This document shows, piece by piece, positions 26,392 to 34,631 of a DNA stretch of 64,000 nt; the first letter of the stretch is position 1, and every line of letters begins with the position of its first letter. The stretch is from Hymenobacter sp. BT188 (GTDB taxonomy: Bacteria > Bacteroidota > Bacteroidia > Cytophagales > Hymenobacteraceae). The stretch lies in assembly GCF_014333585.1 (NCBI RefSeq), contig NZ_JACSCW010000009.1:38389-102388 (forward strand), in the 5' to 3' direction. Below the pieces are notes generated by a model, which made no database searches, was not told where the DNA came from, and was given only the letters and a program-made list of their open reading frames with translations. The position numbers and the translations under genes are program-made.

Positions 26392-26494
26392 AAGGCGGTC
26401 ATGCAGAGCCGAGCGAAGCATCACGCGTGTTTAGCAAGAGTTACTTTCTAAATACGTGAGCGAGATGCTTCGCTCGGCTCTGCATGACCGCCTT
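26392..26494. repeat. Palindromic element A, 31-bp perfect arms, downstream of the RES toxin gene
   Basis: AAGGCGGTCATGCAGAGCCG... (26392-26422) is repeated exactly in inverted form at 26464-26494; the spacer is 41 bases. The sequence is closely related to the palindrome at 27591-27686 on the other side of the toxin-antitoxin pair. It is likely a MITE- or REP-type element and may also terminate transcription. Confidence 0.9.
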
Positions 26495-26514
26495 CATATG
26501 AGTAGTTGCTGATA

Positions 26515-26976
26515 TTACTCCTGATTTTCGGCTTTAATCCGTGGGTCGAAGGCAAACTCCTCTCGACTGCTAATGCGGATACGGGCAAAGTCGGGGTGGC
26601 GGGCGTGCAGAATGTAGTTGTACTCGCTGGCAATAATAGAAGACGGCACCCGCAGCACAGGTGCCGTTTTGCGTTCATACCACGCGTCGCCCAAGGGCTG
26701 ACAAAGGGAATAGTTGCGGGTTTTGTGCCAGTTGGGGGGCAATTCTTCCAGCGCAATGGTCTCCACGGCCAAGTCATCCGGAATCTGAATGACGATTACC
26801 TTGAACCGCTGATTTAGACCTTCCCCGCCCCTATGCACCACGTTTTCCAGGCACGCTAAGGCCCGGCTGCTGGCCGTGTAAATGACAAAATGCCCTTTAT
26901 AATTCCAGCGACCGCGGTTGCCCGAGGCAAATAAATCCTGGGCATACTCAGCTAGGCAAATACGGTATACTTCCAC
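26515..26976 (-). CDS. RES-domain toxin (NAD+ phosphorylase type)
   Basis: The frame opens with GTG at 26976, 12 bp after the antitoxin stop, giving 153 residues. It begins with the RES-family strand VYRI, followed by RGRWNYKGHFVIYTASSRALACLE, where the Arg and the Ser are characteristic. It ends with the NYILHARHPDF segment typical of RES toxins. Characterised relatives (MbcT, ParT-like) degrade or modify NAD+ or related substrates. Pairing with a DUF2384/Xre antitoxin gene immediately upstream supports the call. Length is typical of the family. Confidence 0.88.
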   Translation of the reverse strand: MEVYRICLAEYAQDLFASGNRGRWNYKGHFVIYTASSRALACLENVVHRGGEGLNQRFKVIVIQIPDDLAVETIALEELPPNWHKTRNYSLCQPLGDAWYERKTAPVLRVPSSIIASEYNYILHARHPDFARIRISSREEFAFDPRIKAENQE

Positions 26977-26988
26977 CCTACTGCGCGT

Positions 26989-27453
26989 TTAAGCCAGGTC
27001 GCCGTAGGCAATCCGATCCAGTTCCTCCAGCACCAGATCAATGCCTCCACTTGTTTCCAGCAACGTGAGTGGCACTTGCTCATCGAGGCCATAGGAAGGC
27101 TTTTCGAGCCACCGCACAAAGGCGTCGGCATCGCCAAACACCTGCTGTCCGCGCAGATGCAGGGCGAGCAGCTTCAGGGTCTGCTCGCTGTGAGCGGGGT
27201 TCAGATTCTTCTGCTCCTGGCGGTAGGTACGCAAGGTTTTGGTCGTGATGTTAAGAATATCGGCCAGTTGCTCGGGGTGCAGATGGAGCAAGCCGGCCAC
27301 GGCAATAGCCGTAGCAGCCGAAACGCCCTGTCGCGCCGCCATTACCAAAGAGAAGGAATCCTTTACCACCTTCTTAAGCGCCGTTAGCTCCGACCCAGCC
27401 ATGGGACGACCAGCAATTCCGCCTGTTTTGCGAGTTGTTGTTATGCTGCTCAT
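26989..27453 (-). CDS. Xre/MbcA/ParS-type antitoxin with C-terminal toxin-binding domain (DUF2384)
   Basis: The 154-residue protein has a helix-turn-helix-like region (~57-90, LHLHPEQLADILNITTKTLRTYR) followed by helices, and the DUF2384 C-terminus (GQQVFGDADAFVRWLEKPSYGLDEQVPLTLLETSGGIDLVLEELDRIAYGDLA, described here as overlapping short motifs GDADAF, RWL, P.LLET..G). This C-terminal domain closes the active site of RES toxins in studied pairs. It precedes the toxin gene and probably represses their shared promoter. Confidence 0.9.
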   Translation of the reverse strand: MSSITTTRKTGGIAGRPMAGSELTALKKVVKDSFSLVMAARQGVSAATAIAVAGLLHLHPEQLADILNITTKTLRTYRQEQKNLNPAHSEQTLKLLALHLRGQQVFGDADAFVRWLEKPSYGLDEQVPLTLLETSGGIDLVLEELDRIAYGDLA

Positions 27454-27479
27454 TATCGAAGTGGTTCTGTGTGCTATTC

Positions 27480-27487
27480 CAAAGTTA
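27480..27487 (-). promoter_or_regulatory. -7 promoter element TAACTTTG of the toxin-antitoxin operon
   Basis: An exact TAnnTTTG match ends 27 bp before the antitoxin ATG. The AT-rich region just upstream includes GGAATATTTTCC (27488-27499), a near-palindrome that could be an operator for the antitoxin. Confidence 0.6.
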
Positions 27488-27590
27488 GGAATATTTTCCC
27501 TTTAACTCGGAAATTTTTCTTTTTGTTCGGTTATGTTGTCGGTTGACTGAGAGCTTGTACCAAATCACCTTAATACAAACTTCTATGAAC

Positions 27591-27686
27591 GTCATGCAGA
27601 GGCGAAGCCGAAGCATAACGTTCGCACCGTTAGATTAGTAATCCTTCGTCAGCATGCGAGATGCTTCGGCTTCGCCTCTGCATGAC
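27591..27686. repeat. Palindromic element B, 26-bp perfect arms, upstream of the antitoxin gene
   Basis: GTCATGCAGAGGCGAAGCCG... (27591-27616) is repeated exactly in inverted form at 27661-27686; the spacer is 44 bases. The right side continues CGCCTT as in element A. The pattern GTCATGCAGAG-CGA-GC-GAAGCAT is shared with element A. Confidence 0.9.
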
Positions 27687-27727
27687 CGCCTTGTTTAAGT
27701 AGATGAACCCATAACTACAAGCAAACA

Positions 27728-27765
27728 AAAAAGAAGCTCGAAGCAAATGCTTCGAGCTTCTTTTG
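27728..27765 (-). terminator. Terminator of the zinc-ribbon gene
   Basis: A perfect 17-bp stem (27729-27745 with 27748-27764) has a 2-base apex. It lies 20 bp past the stop codon and is followed on the minus strand by TTTTTTG. Confidence 0.88.
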
Positions 27766-27783
27766 ATATAGAATTCCTCAACC

Positions 27784-28095
27784 TTACTTCTCCCCTTTCT
27801 TCCAGGGCTGCCAGTCTAATTCACCATTCTCGCGGCGGCGCAGGAACACGGTTTGGTCGTCTTTTTGGGTTTTGCCGAAGGTTACGTCGCCGCGGCAGTC
27901 GAGGCACTTGACGGACGTGTATTTGAATTTATCCTGAGCCACACGGGAGGTAAGATCGAGGTTATCGGAGCCGCAGAGGCCACAGGCAGGCACATCGGCG
28001 AAGCTCAGGCGGTCGTACTCGGACACCACGTCGTGGAAGTTGCCTCCCTGCACGGTGAAGTGAAACTGCCGGCGCCCGATGCGCTTGGTAATCAT
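27784..28095 (-). CDS. Small zinc-ribbon protein of unknown function
   Basis: The ATG at 28095 gives 103 residues; the longer frame would add an implausible hydrophobic N-terminus. Two Cys pairs (CGLC at 38-41 and CLDC at 64-67) form a four-cysteine zinc ribbon. The N-terminus is beta-rich (MITKRIGRRQFHFTVQG) and the C-terminus aromatic and basic (DWQPWKKGEK). The family is not recognised with certainty; nucleic-acid binding is one possibility. It has its own terminators on both sides and so appears to be monocistronic. Confidence 0.75.
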   Translation of the reverse strand: MITKRIGRRQFHFTVQGGNFHDVVSEYDRLSFADVPACGLCGSDNLDLTSRVAQDKFKYTSVKCLDCRGDVTFGKTQKDDQTVFLRRRENGELDWQPWKKGEK

Positions 28096-28177
28096 GAGTT
28101 GAAGCACAGTAAAACGTTGGAAAGTGAATACTACTATTAAGGTAAGAATAACGGTTTTACTGCAAACAAAAGTCCAC

Positions 28178-28224
28178 AAAAAAGCCCCCCAGGCCGGAAA
28201 CTCCGTTGCTGGGGGGCTTTTTTT
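28178..28224. terminator. Bidirectional terminator from an inverted pair of the G6C motif
   Basis: AAAAAAGCCCCCCAG (28178-28192) pairs with CTGGGGGGCTTTTTT (28209-28223) across a 16-base loop. It lies 11 bp past the subtilase stop (minus strand) and has T-runs on both strands. Confidence 0.92.
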
Positions 28225-28234
28225 GAAAAAAACT

Positions 28235-29947
28235 TTAAAGCTTTACGAAACGCACGGTGCGACGCACCCGACCCGCACTCACGGAGCAGGTATAAGTGCC
28301 TTTCGCGAGCATGCCCGGCCGCAGTTCTACCTGCTGAGCAGAGGTCGCTGGCACTTTTTGCTCTACTACCACGCGCCCACGAACATCGATCAGGCGAACT
28401 ACCAGCGCTACCTTTTGGAACTCGGGTGTGAGCTGTAAGAATAACCCATCATCGCGCGTTGGGTTGGGATAAACCGCCAGCTGGCCGGGCGCGGGAGCTG
28501 GCGCGGCCACGGGCAGCAGGGTGCCGGCGGCAAGGGTTTGAGCCCGGCCAAAATCAGGAATGCCATAGCCTAGTTCATTATCGGGGCGGGCGGCTTGGGA
28601 GCCGGAGCGCTGCAACGTAGCAATTACCTGTTGCGCCGTAAGCGTAGGATTGGCTTGCCAAAAGCCCGCCACCAAGCCCGCCAGCGTAGGACAAGCATAG
28701 GAAGTTCCGTTGCCATTAACCACCGTGCCCCCGGCCGTAAGCACAGCCGAAGCTCGCCCTTGTGCCGCCAGCGCGGGCTTTATACGCCCGTCGGCCGTAG
28801 GACCAACCGAGCTGAATACGGCCCGCTGCATCAGCACCGAATCGACGGCGCCTACTGTGAGAATGGAATCCGCGTCGGCGGGGGCGTTCACGTAGCGCCA
28901 CGGGCTGCTGCCTTCATTGCCGGCACTATTTACCACCAGCATTCCCACGCGGGCCGCCACCGTAGCCGCCCGCGATGAAAGGGCCGTGCGGCCGTTCAAA
29001 TCGGAGTAAGTGTAGTCAAGTGAAGGCTGATCGAAGTCGTTATAGCCCAGGGAAGAGCTGATAATATCCACGCCCACCGAGTCGGCGTACTCAGCCGCGA
29101 GCAGCCAGTTAGCTTCCTCCACCTGGTGCTCCGATTTCACATCTTCCGTGACGAGCAAATGGTAGCTGGCCTTGGGAGCCGTGCCCACAAAGAAGCCGGG
29201 CTGGTTGGCCCCCATCGTCGATAAGCATTGGGTGCCGTGTTCATTACGGCCGTATACCGAGCTATTATTTTCCACGAAGTTATAGGTACTGAGCAGGCGC
29301 TTTTCTTCGAACAGAGGTGCAAAAGCCGGCAGGCGGTCAACGCCCGAAAAGCCACCATCGAATACGGCAATCTGGATACCCTCGCCCCGAAAACCAGCGT
29401 CGTGCATGGCTACGGCACCCAGCATCTGGGCTTGCCCATACGCTGGCCCGTAGGTAGGGCGCCCCGGCGCTGTAGTAGTTGCGGGCGGAACCGGAGCCGG
29501 CGGGTTAGCCGCTATGGGCGCGGCGGCGGCCGCCTGCGCCCGAATAAGGGTTTGGGTGCCCTGCACGGAAGGAAGCTTACGGAGGGAAGCCAGCGTCGCG
29601 GAGTCGCAGACCACTACGGCGGCATTAAACCAGCGCGATGTATACCACACCTGCACGCCCGGCACTGCCTTTACCTGGGCAACATAAGCCGGATTGACGG
29701 GCAAATCGCGGGGCTGGATGGTGATATTCTGGCGCGTACGGCGCGTAATGGCGCGGGCCGATAAATACGCCTGCGGCTGCGTGAGGCTATACGGAGAATT
29801 AGCTTTATCCCGAAAGAAGACCAAATGCCTACCCACCACGGTCGTTACCTGCGGCGGACCGGCAGAACTCGATTGGGTCATAGCACGACTCAGGTGTGGG
29901 TGGCTACTGAGCCCCATCCAGAATAAGACAAGCAGGGAAAGTCGCAT
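28235..29947 (-). CDS. Secreted subtilisin-like serine protease (S8) with type IX secretion sorting domain
   Basis: The 570-residue protein has a signal peptide and a prodomain-like region (~35-135). After an Ala/Pro linker comes the S8 catalytic domain with Asp197 (AVFDGG), His237 (NEHGT), Asn344 (SAGN) and Ser416 (GTSYACP). The last ~80 residues (from about 490, LAVYPNPTRDDG..., ending KGTYTCSVSAGRVRRTVRFVKL in short form GTYTCSVS...RFVKL) are a type A T9SS C-terminal domain, which directs export through the outer membrane and cleavage on the surface. It is most likely an extracellular protease used in nutrition. Confidence 0.94.
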   Translation of the reverse strand: MRLSLLVLFWMGLSSHPHLSRAMTQSSSAGPPQVTTVVGRHLVFFRDKANSPYSLTQPQAYLSARAITRRTRQNITIQPRDLPVNPAYVAQVKAVPGVQVWYTSRWFNAAVVVCDSATLASLRKLPSVQGTQTLIRAQAAAAAPIAANPPAPVPPATTTAPGRPTYGPAYGQAQMLGAVAMHDAGFRGEGIQIAVFDGGFSGVDRLPAFAPLFEEKRLLSTYNFVENNSSVYGRNEHGTQCLSTMGANQPGFFVGTAPKASYHLLVTEDVKSEHQVEEANWLLAAEYADSVGVDIISSSLGYNDFDQPSLDYTYSDLNGRTALSSRAATVAARVGMLVVNSAGNEGSSPWRYVNAPADADSILTVGAVDSVLMQRAVFSSVGPTADGRIKPALAAQGRASAVLTAGGTVVNGNGTSYACPTLAGLVAGFWQANPTLTAQQVIATLQRSGSQAARPDNELGYGIPDFGRAQTLAAGTLLPVAAPAPAPGQLAVYPNPTRDDGLFLQLTPEFQKVALVVRLIDVRGRVVVEQKVPATSAQQVELRPGMLAKGTYTCSVSAGRVRRTVRFVKL

Positions 29948-30235
29948 TAATGGCGAGGAAAAGGAGCAGAAAAATAAAACAAATCAACGGCTGGCTAACA
30001 TAAAAAGCCCCCCAGACTACGTACAGAACACGATGCGAACAGTACTAATACCTTACAAGGTCAAACTGGAGATTGTAGGATAATAACACGGATACCGGGG
30101 AAGTCGTTGCATTATCGGGGGCAGTAAAAAGCCCCCAGCAGTTCAACTTATAGGTAACAACGCCCGATAATGGTAGTTATAGACACTACCACTATCGGGC
30201 GTTGCTTCAAAACGCTATTTACACCCTGCCAATAG
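29948..30235. other. Intergenic region with two hairpins
   Basis: It contains a single G6C copy (30007), a GGGGGC...GCCCCC pair around 30116-30137, and an inverted repeat CAACGCCCGATAATGGTAGT / ACTACCACTATCGGGCGTTG (about 30159-30205, one mismatch). The last lies downstream of the lipoprotein gene and may terminate it. No gene is visible. Confidence 0.6.
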
Positions 30236-30958
30236 TTACAGTTTTCCAGCTTCAATCAACATCTCGACCCGGGAGCTGCCTGCCAATCGGTAGCCGGGTA
30301 CTAAAGAGCAATCGGCGGGTGAGCCGGGTGGGCAGCCATATTGGTAGCGCCGTCGCCAGCGATGGATGGGCCCTACTTCCCGGGCATAGACCTGGCGTTG
30401 AATATTAAGGTTGAACAGATCGTAGGCAGTTGTGTCGGCGGTCGTAACGGTCTGCTCGTAGCGCTGGGGCTGGGTGGAAGTTGATAACTCAAAAGGTTCT
30501 CCTACCCGGTCGTAGCCCCGTTTTTCAGCCGTAATCGTATCGCCAGAATTGTAGGCATTGGAGTTCCATTTACGGCCCGTGCGCACCGGAAATACCAGCT
30601 CTACGGTCCGGCGGTTGCTACGGGTAAGCAGCAGTGTGTTCGGGGTGGTCTTGATAATAAATACGCTGTCGTCGCGCCAGGCCTGGGCGGGAGTAGTGCG
30701 GCGCGACCGCACCACTCGATACACGGAGTCGCCAGCGGCATCGATAAACGTTTCGTCCACCCGCTCCCGAAACTGAAAGCGGGTAGCTGTTCCACGGTTA
30801 TTCTGATAAATGGAATCTACCACGGCATAAATTCGGTACGCTCCCACCTCCACCGGATAATACTCCAAACCCATGTCGGGGCCAGGTTCCGTTTCGCGGG
30901 TGCAGGCCCCCGCCACTCCTATCGCCAGCAAACCAGCTATGAAAGCGCGTCGACTCAT
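30236..30958 (-). CDS. Lipoprotein of unknown function
   Basis: The ATG at 30958 gives 240 residues. It has an Arg-containing signal peptide with lipobox (VAGAC). The mature part is beta-rich with regular Tyr/Val strands (YYPVEVGAYRIYAVVDSIYQ, FPVRTGRKWNSNAYNSGD) and two cysteines near the C-terminus. This pattern recurs in many Bacteroidota envelope proteins with no assigned role. It starts 51 bp after the mnmA stop on the same strand and may share its transcript. Confidence 0.75.
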   Translation of the reverse strand: MSRRAFIAGLLAIGVAGACTRETEPGPDMGLEYYPVEVGAYRIYAVVDSIYQNNRGTATRFQFRERVDETFIDAAGDSVYRVVRSRRTTPAQAWRDDSVFIIKTTPNTLLLTRSNRRTVELVFPVRTGRKWNSNAYNSGDTITAEKRGYDRVGEPFELSTSTQPQRYEQTVTTADTTAYDLFNLNIQRQVYAREVGPIHRWRRRYQYGCPPGSPADCSLVPGYRLAGSSRVEMLIEAGKL

Positions 30959-31009
30959 GCATAATTTAAAGAAACGCGAACGATAGAAGTATCTCATGCA
31001 AAAGCAGAA

Positions 31010-32182
31010 TTATAGGGCCGAACCGGCAAGCGCCGCAGCCTGAGAAGTAGGATCAGATATCACGTGGCGCTCAATCCAGCCGCCGCCCAGCACGTCATTG
31101 CCTTCGTAAAAAACGGCGGCCTGACCGGGAGTTACAGCATGAACCGGCTCCTCAAAGTAAGCATATACTTTGTCGCCAATCTGTTCGAGGAAGGCGGCAG
31201 CACCGTCGTGGTTATAACGGATTTTTGTAGTGGAAGGCACCAAGCCCATACCAACCAGCGAAGCATACTTGCCCATATTCAGCTTGCCAACTACAGTCGT
31301 GGTGCTGGCCAGATCATCGAAATTACCGAGCACGACTTGGTTCGAGTCGGGCCGGATTTCGGTGACATAGGCGGGAAAGCCCAAGGCAATACCGAGTCCC
31401 TTGCGCTGCCCAATCGTGTAGAACGGGTAGCCCTCGTGCGTACCCACCACCGTACCATCGCGCAGCACAAATTGCCCCCCAGCTACGCGCGCCTCCAATC
31501 CCTCCACGCGCCGCTTCAAAAAGCCGCGGTAGTCGTTGTCGGGAATAAAGCAGATTTCGTAGCTCTCGGGCTTGTTGACCAGTTCAGTAAACCCGCGACG
31601 ACGGGCCTCATCATAAATCTCGGTTTTGCGCATGCCGCCCAACGGAAACAGCGTCCGCGCCAGACTTTCCTGCGACACGCCCCAGAGGGCATAAGACTGG
31701 TCTTTGTTCTCGTCCAAACCTTTGCTCACTACATAGCGGCCATTTTCCTGGCGGATATTGGCGTAATGCCCCGTGGCAATAAACTGGCAACCGAGTTGAT
31801 CGGCACGGCGCAACAACGCGTCCCATTTGATATGGGTGTTGCACAGTACGCACGGATTAGGCGTGCGGCCAGCCAAGTATTCGTCGGTGAAGTTATTGAT
31901 GACAAAGTCACCAAACTCATCCCGAATATCGATGATAAAGTGAGGAAAACCGAGTTCAACGGCAATCTGCCGAGCGTCGTTGATGGAGTCGAGGGAGCAG
32001 CAGCCGGTTTCCTTTTTGGAGCCGCCCGCCGAAGCGTAATCCCAGGTTTTCATAGTCATACCCACCACTTCGTAGCCTTGCTCATGCAAAAGTACAGCAG
32101 CTACAGATGAGTCGATGCCGCCACTCATGGCGACGAGAACGCGCCCACGTGGGGACGACGTCGAAGGAGTATTTTCAGTCAT
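31010..32182 (-). CDS. mnmA: tRNA-specific 2-thiouridylase
   Basis: The 390-residue PP-loop enzyme has the ATP-binding AMSGGIDSSV, GMTMKTWD, catalytic Cys in TPNPCVLCNTHIKWD, ATGHYA, the DQSYALWGV motif and the second catalytic Cys in ESYEICFIPD. C-terminal beta domains include FYTIGQRKGLGIA. It thiolates U34 of Lys, Glu and Gln tRNAs. The internal G6C copy (31474) encodes AGGQF. A consensus -7 element lies 40 bp upstream. Confidence 0.97.
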   Translation of the reverse strand: MTENTPSTSSPRGRVLVAMSGGIDSSVAAVLLHEQGYEVVGMTMKTWDYASAGGSKKETGCCSLDSINDARQIAVELGFPHFIIDIRDEFGDFVINNFTDEYLAGRTPNPCVLCNTHIKWDALLRRADQLGCQFIATGHYANIRQENGRYVVSKGLDENKDQSYALWGVSQESLARTLFPLGGMRKTEIYDEARRRGFTELVNKPESYEICFIPDNDYRGFLKRRVEGLEARVAGGQFVLRDGTVVGTHEGYPFYTIGQRKGLGIALGFPAYVTEIRPDSNQVVLGNFDDLASTTTVVGKLNMGKYASLVGMGLVPSTTKIRYNHDGAAAFLEQIGDKVYAYFEEPVHAVTPGQAAVFYEGNDVLGGGWIERHVISDPTSQAAALAGSAL

Positions 32183-32221
32183 AAAGAAGCGCCCGTGAGG
32201 TCAAGGCTCCGGCCGCGATGG

Positions 32222-32229
32222 CAAAGATA
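32222..32229 (-). promoter_or_regulatory. -7 promoter element TATCTTTG of mnmA
   Basis: An exact TAnnTTTG match lies about 40 bp upstream of the mnmA ATG. Confidence 0.6.
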
Positions 32230-32373
32230 ACAGCCGGCGCGGGCCTACGGTTCAGCACTCGCTTATTAAGCTGTACAAAGTACATGCCGGGCGCTGCAAT
32301 AGCTCATATTCCTTACTTTCGCGCTTCGTCAATTCCGAACTGGCCTTCCCACCTGACTTCTATTATTCTACTT

Positions 32374-32991
32374 ATGGCTCTGCTTACTTCCGTGCTGGTG
32401 CGCGGCATCAATAACCTTTCCGACGCCCGCTATTGCGCCGGCATGGGCGCCGACGGCCTCATTTTCACCCTCGACCCTGCCCTGCCCGGCGCCGTTGATG
32501 CGGCTACTGTACGCGAGCTAGCCGGTTGGGTAGCCGGCGTAGAGCTGATTGGGGAGTTTGATGAAATGCCCGTATCCGAAATCAACCGACTGGTTGAAGA
32601 GTGTGGTTTACAGCGAGTGCTGCTTCACCAAAGGCCTGAAGCGCCACTCTCGGTACCGGCGCTGCTACACGCGCCCCTCTTTCTCATCACTTCTAATAGT
32701 TTGAGAAACGAGATGCTGCTTCAGTACAGCCCGATTTTTCCCGCTGGCCTGGGCGTTGCTGCTTCGTTGAATATGGATGACTTGCCCGAAGCCCGGCAGG
32801 AAGCTCTAGCCGAAGCAGCGACGCAGTTCCCTTTGTGGCTCAGCGGCGCCATTACCGCCGACACTGTAGCCAGTTTGCTCAACACCATTCACCCAGCTGG
32901 ACTCATCCTGGAAGGTGGCAACGAAATCAAGCCGGGCCTGCGTGATTTCGAGGAATTAGAAGCGGTCTTTGAAGCGCTGGAAGAGGAATAA
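32374..32991 (+). CDS. TrpF-like (phosphoribosylanthranilate isomerase-fold) protein, catalytic Cys absent
   Basis: The ATG at 32374 gives 205 residues; the upstream part of the frame looks non-coding. The start VLVRGINNLSDARYCAGMGADGLIF aligns with the TrpF opening KICGIT..EDA..A...GAD..GF. However the Lys-x-Cys-Gly motif is VRG here, so the general-base cysteine is missing. The C-terminus LILEGGNEIKPGLRDFEELEAVFE parallels the phosphate-binding end of TrpF. It is not with other trp genes. It is probably a diverged barrel of unknown substrate. It is divergent from mnmA; TACTTTCG at 32314 may be its -7 element. Confidence 0.7.
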   Translation: MALLTSVLVRGINNLSDARYCAGMGADGLIFTLDPALPGAVDAATVRELAGWVAGVELIGEFDEMPVSEINRLVEECGLQRVLLHQRPEAPLSVPALLHAPLFLITSNSLRNEMLLQYSPIFPAGLGVAASLNMDDLPEARQEALAEAATQFPLWLSGAITADTVASLLNTIHPAGLILEGGNEIKPGLRDFEELEAVFEALEEE

Positions 32992-33003
32992 GGCGGGGCA
33001 ATT

Positions 33004-33855
33004 CTAGCCCATTATCGCTATTAGGTTAAACACCTGCTCCCCCAAACCTTTATCACCGGTTAGCTGTACGTGGGCTTCGGCCTGCGTGCGCGGCAGACTC
33101 TTGGTAAATAAGCGCCAAGCCACGGTTCCATCAATGGTAACAACAGCCACACAAGGGCTGGTCGCGCTTTCTTGTAATTCCCACTGCCCGGCGCTGTTAT
33201 ACTGGAGAAACCAGGTGCCACCACCCTCGCCTGTGACTGTGAATCGCAGCGTTTGTCCAGGCTCAGCCGACACGTGGCGGTAGTGGTGAGGTAGGGCCCT
33301 CATGCAAGTCGCCAGAAAGGGCTGATATAATGTTGGCGTTAGTAATTCGTCTTCACCCCGCCCTACTGCCTGTCGTATTTGCTGCTGGTGGTGCCACTTT
33401 TCGGTGTAGTCGCGGGCAATGTGAAACCAGTTGAGCGACGTTTGCTCCCCAGCCCAGCCCACGGAAAAACCTGCCGTCTGCCAAGGATCAAGGGTACGCA
33501 AGAAAGTTGTGTACTCCCTTCCTGTCGACTCTAGCATTTCCATCACAATGCGTGGACTCAGCCGCCGGGTGGCTTTTATCCAGTCCGCATTCAGCTCGTT
33601 CAGGAACTGTACGATGCCCTCATAGCTGGTTGGATCAGCGGGCGCCACCCCAAAATACCCATCGCGCAGCATGGATAGCGTTTGTAGGTTGCCGGCCATT
33701 AAGTGCAAAGCCACGTCCATCACCTTCCACTTGGGCGCCAGCGTTTGAAGTTCCCAATCTGCGGGCTGCAAGCCCCTAAGGAAAGACAGTAGCTTCTCAT
33801 CCAAGACGGGAAACAAGTGCAGGGTTTCGATAGGTACAGGGCGCACGCCAGACAT
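33004..33855 (-). CDS. DinB / maleylpyruvate-isomerase-like metal-binding four-helix protein
   Basis: The 283-residue protein has a DinB-like N-terminal bundle with metal-ligand candidates His51 (DVALHLMAGN) and the His residues in WFHIARDYTEKWHHQQQIR. The C-terminal ~100 residues are a beta domain (TLRFTVTGEGGGTWFLQYN...) like that in the mycothiol-dependent maleylpyruvate isomerase family. Given that this organism has bacillithiol synthesis genes (bshB1 at 54 kb), a thiol-dependent transferase role is plausible but inferred. It overlaps nothing and lies 9 bp before trmB. Confidence 0.78.
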   Translation of the reverse strand: MSGVRPVPIETLHLFPVLDEKLLSFLRGLQPADWELQTLAPKWKVMDVALHLMAGNLQTLSMLRDGYFGVAPADPTSYEGIVQFLNELNADWIKATRRLSPRIVMEMLESTGREYTTFLRTLDPWQTAGFSVGWAGEQTSLNWFHIARDYTEKWHHQQQIRQAVGRGEDELLTPTLYQPFLATCMRALPHHYRHVSAEPGQTLRFTVTGEGGGTWFLQYNSAGQWELQESATSPCVAVVTIDGTVAWRLFTKSLPRTQAEAHVQLTGDKGLGEQVFNLIAIMG

Positions 33856-33864
33856 GAGATAGAC

Positions 33865-34527
33865 TTAGCTCAATGTAAACTGAATGTACTTGATAGCAAT
33901 GCCCTCACCGCGGAAGCGACGCTCGTAGTGGGTTTGGATATCTTCAGCATGCGGCAATAGCTCGGGCGTGGCGTAAATATCGGCTGTGTGGGCTAAAATA
34001 TGGGCTCCAGGACGGGTTTGCAGCGTTTCAAGCGTGTATTCGTAGAGCGGCGTATCGTCCGTTTTGAGGTGAACTAGCCCCCCGGCGCGCAATACTTCTT
34101 GATACAAATTGAGGAAGCGTGGCGACGTGAGGCGGCGCTTAATATCCCGGTCGCGGGGTCGCGGATCGGGGAAGGTTACCCAGATTTCAGCCAACTCCTG
34201 GGGGGCAAAATGGGCAGTCAGCGATTCGGCCCGCGTGCGCAGGAAGCCCACATTAGTTAGGCCTAGTGCCTCCGCGCGAGTGCTCCCGCGCCAGATTCGG
34301 TCGCCCTTGATGTCGAGGCCCAAGAAGTTGCGATCGGGGTAGCGGGCCGCTAAGCCGACAGTATAGTCGCCCTTGCCACAACCCATTTCCAACGTAATGG
34401 GATTATCGTTCTGAAAGAACTCTTGGTGCCAACGCCCACCCAATTGCTCATAGTTGGCTTTGCCCGGCTCTACAATATCGGCCCGCTCCGCGTTGTGGGC
34501 GAAGCGCGCTAGTTTCACTCGACTCAT
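33865..34527 (-). CDS. trmB: tRNA (guanine-N7)-methyltransferase
   Basis: The 220-residue SAM-dependent enzyme has the SAM motif LEMGCGKGDY and the GLDIKGDRIWRG segment. It also has the catalytic WVTFPDPRPRDRDIKRRLTSPRFL motif (family PDPWPKxRHxKRR) and a C-terminal TxYERRFRGEGIAIKYIQF. It methylates G46 of tRNAs. The DPRP variant replaces the usual DPWP, a substitution to note. Two motif copies lie inside (34077, 34199) in opposite orientation. Confidence 0.95.
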   Translation of the reverse strand: MSRVKLARFAHNAERADIVEPGKANYEQLGGRWHQEFFQNDNPITLEMGCGKGDYTVGLAARYPDRNFLGLDIKGDRIWRGSTRAEALGLTNVGFLRTRAESLTAHFAPQELAEIWVTFPDPRPRDRDIKRRLTSPRFLNLYQEVLRAGGLVHLKTDDTPLYEYTLETLQTRPGAHILAHTADIYATPELLPHAEDIQTHYERRFRGEGIAIKYIQFTLS

Positions 34528-34631
34528 TTAATTGACTTGTTGATTTATCGTATCGGATCGTATTGCGGAATTGGCCGTCATGTAGATCGGTAGCGAAGCA
34601 AATAATAGATACGCACGCGCTACCCTCGCTC

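Noticed and set aside
30116..30137. GGGGGC / GCCCCC pair as a motif pair
   Set aside because: Only five G/C in each arm and the expected T before the run is missing on one side; it may be a decayed pair but is not counted.
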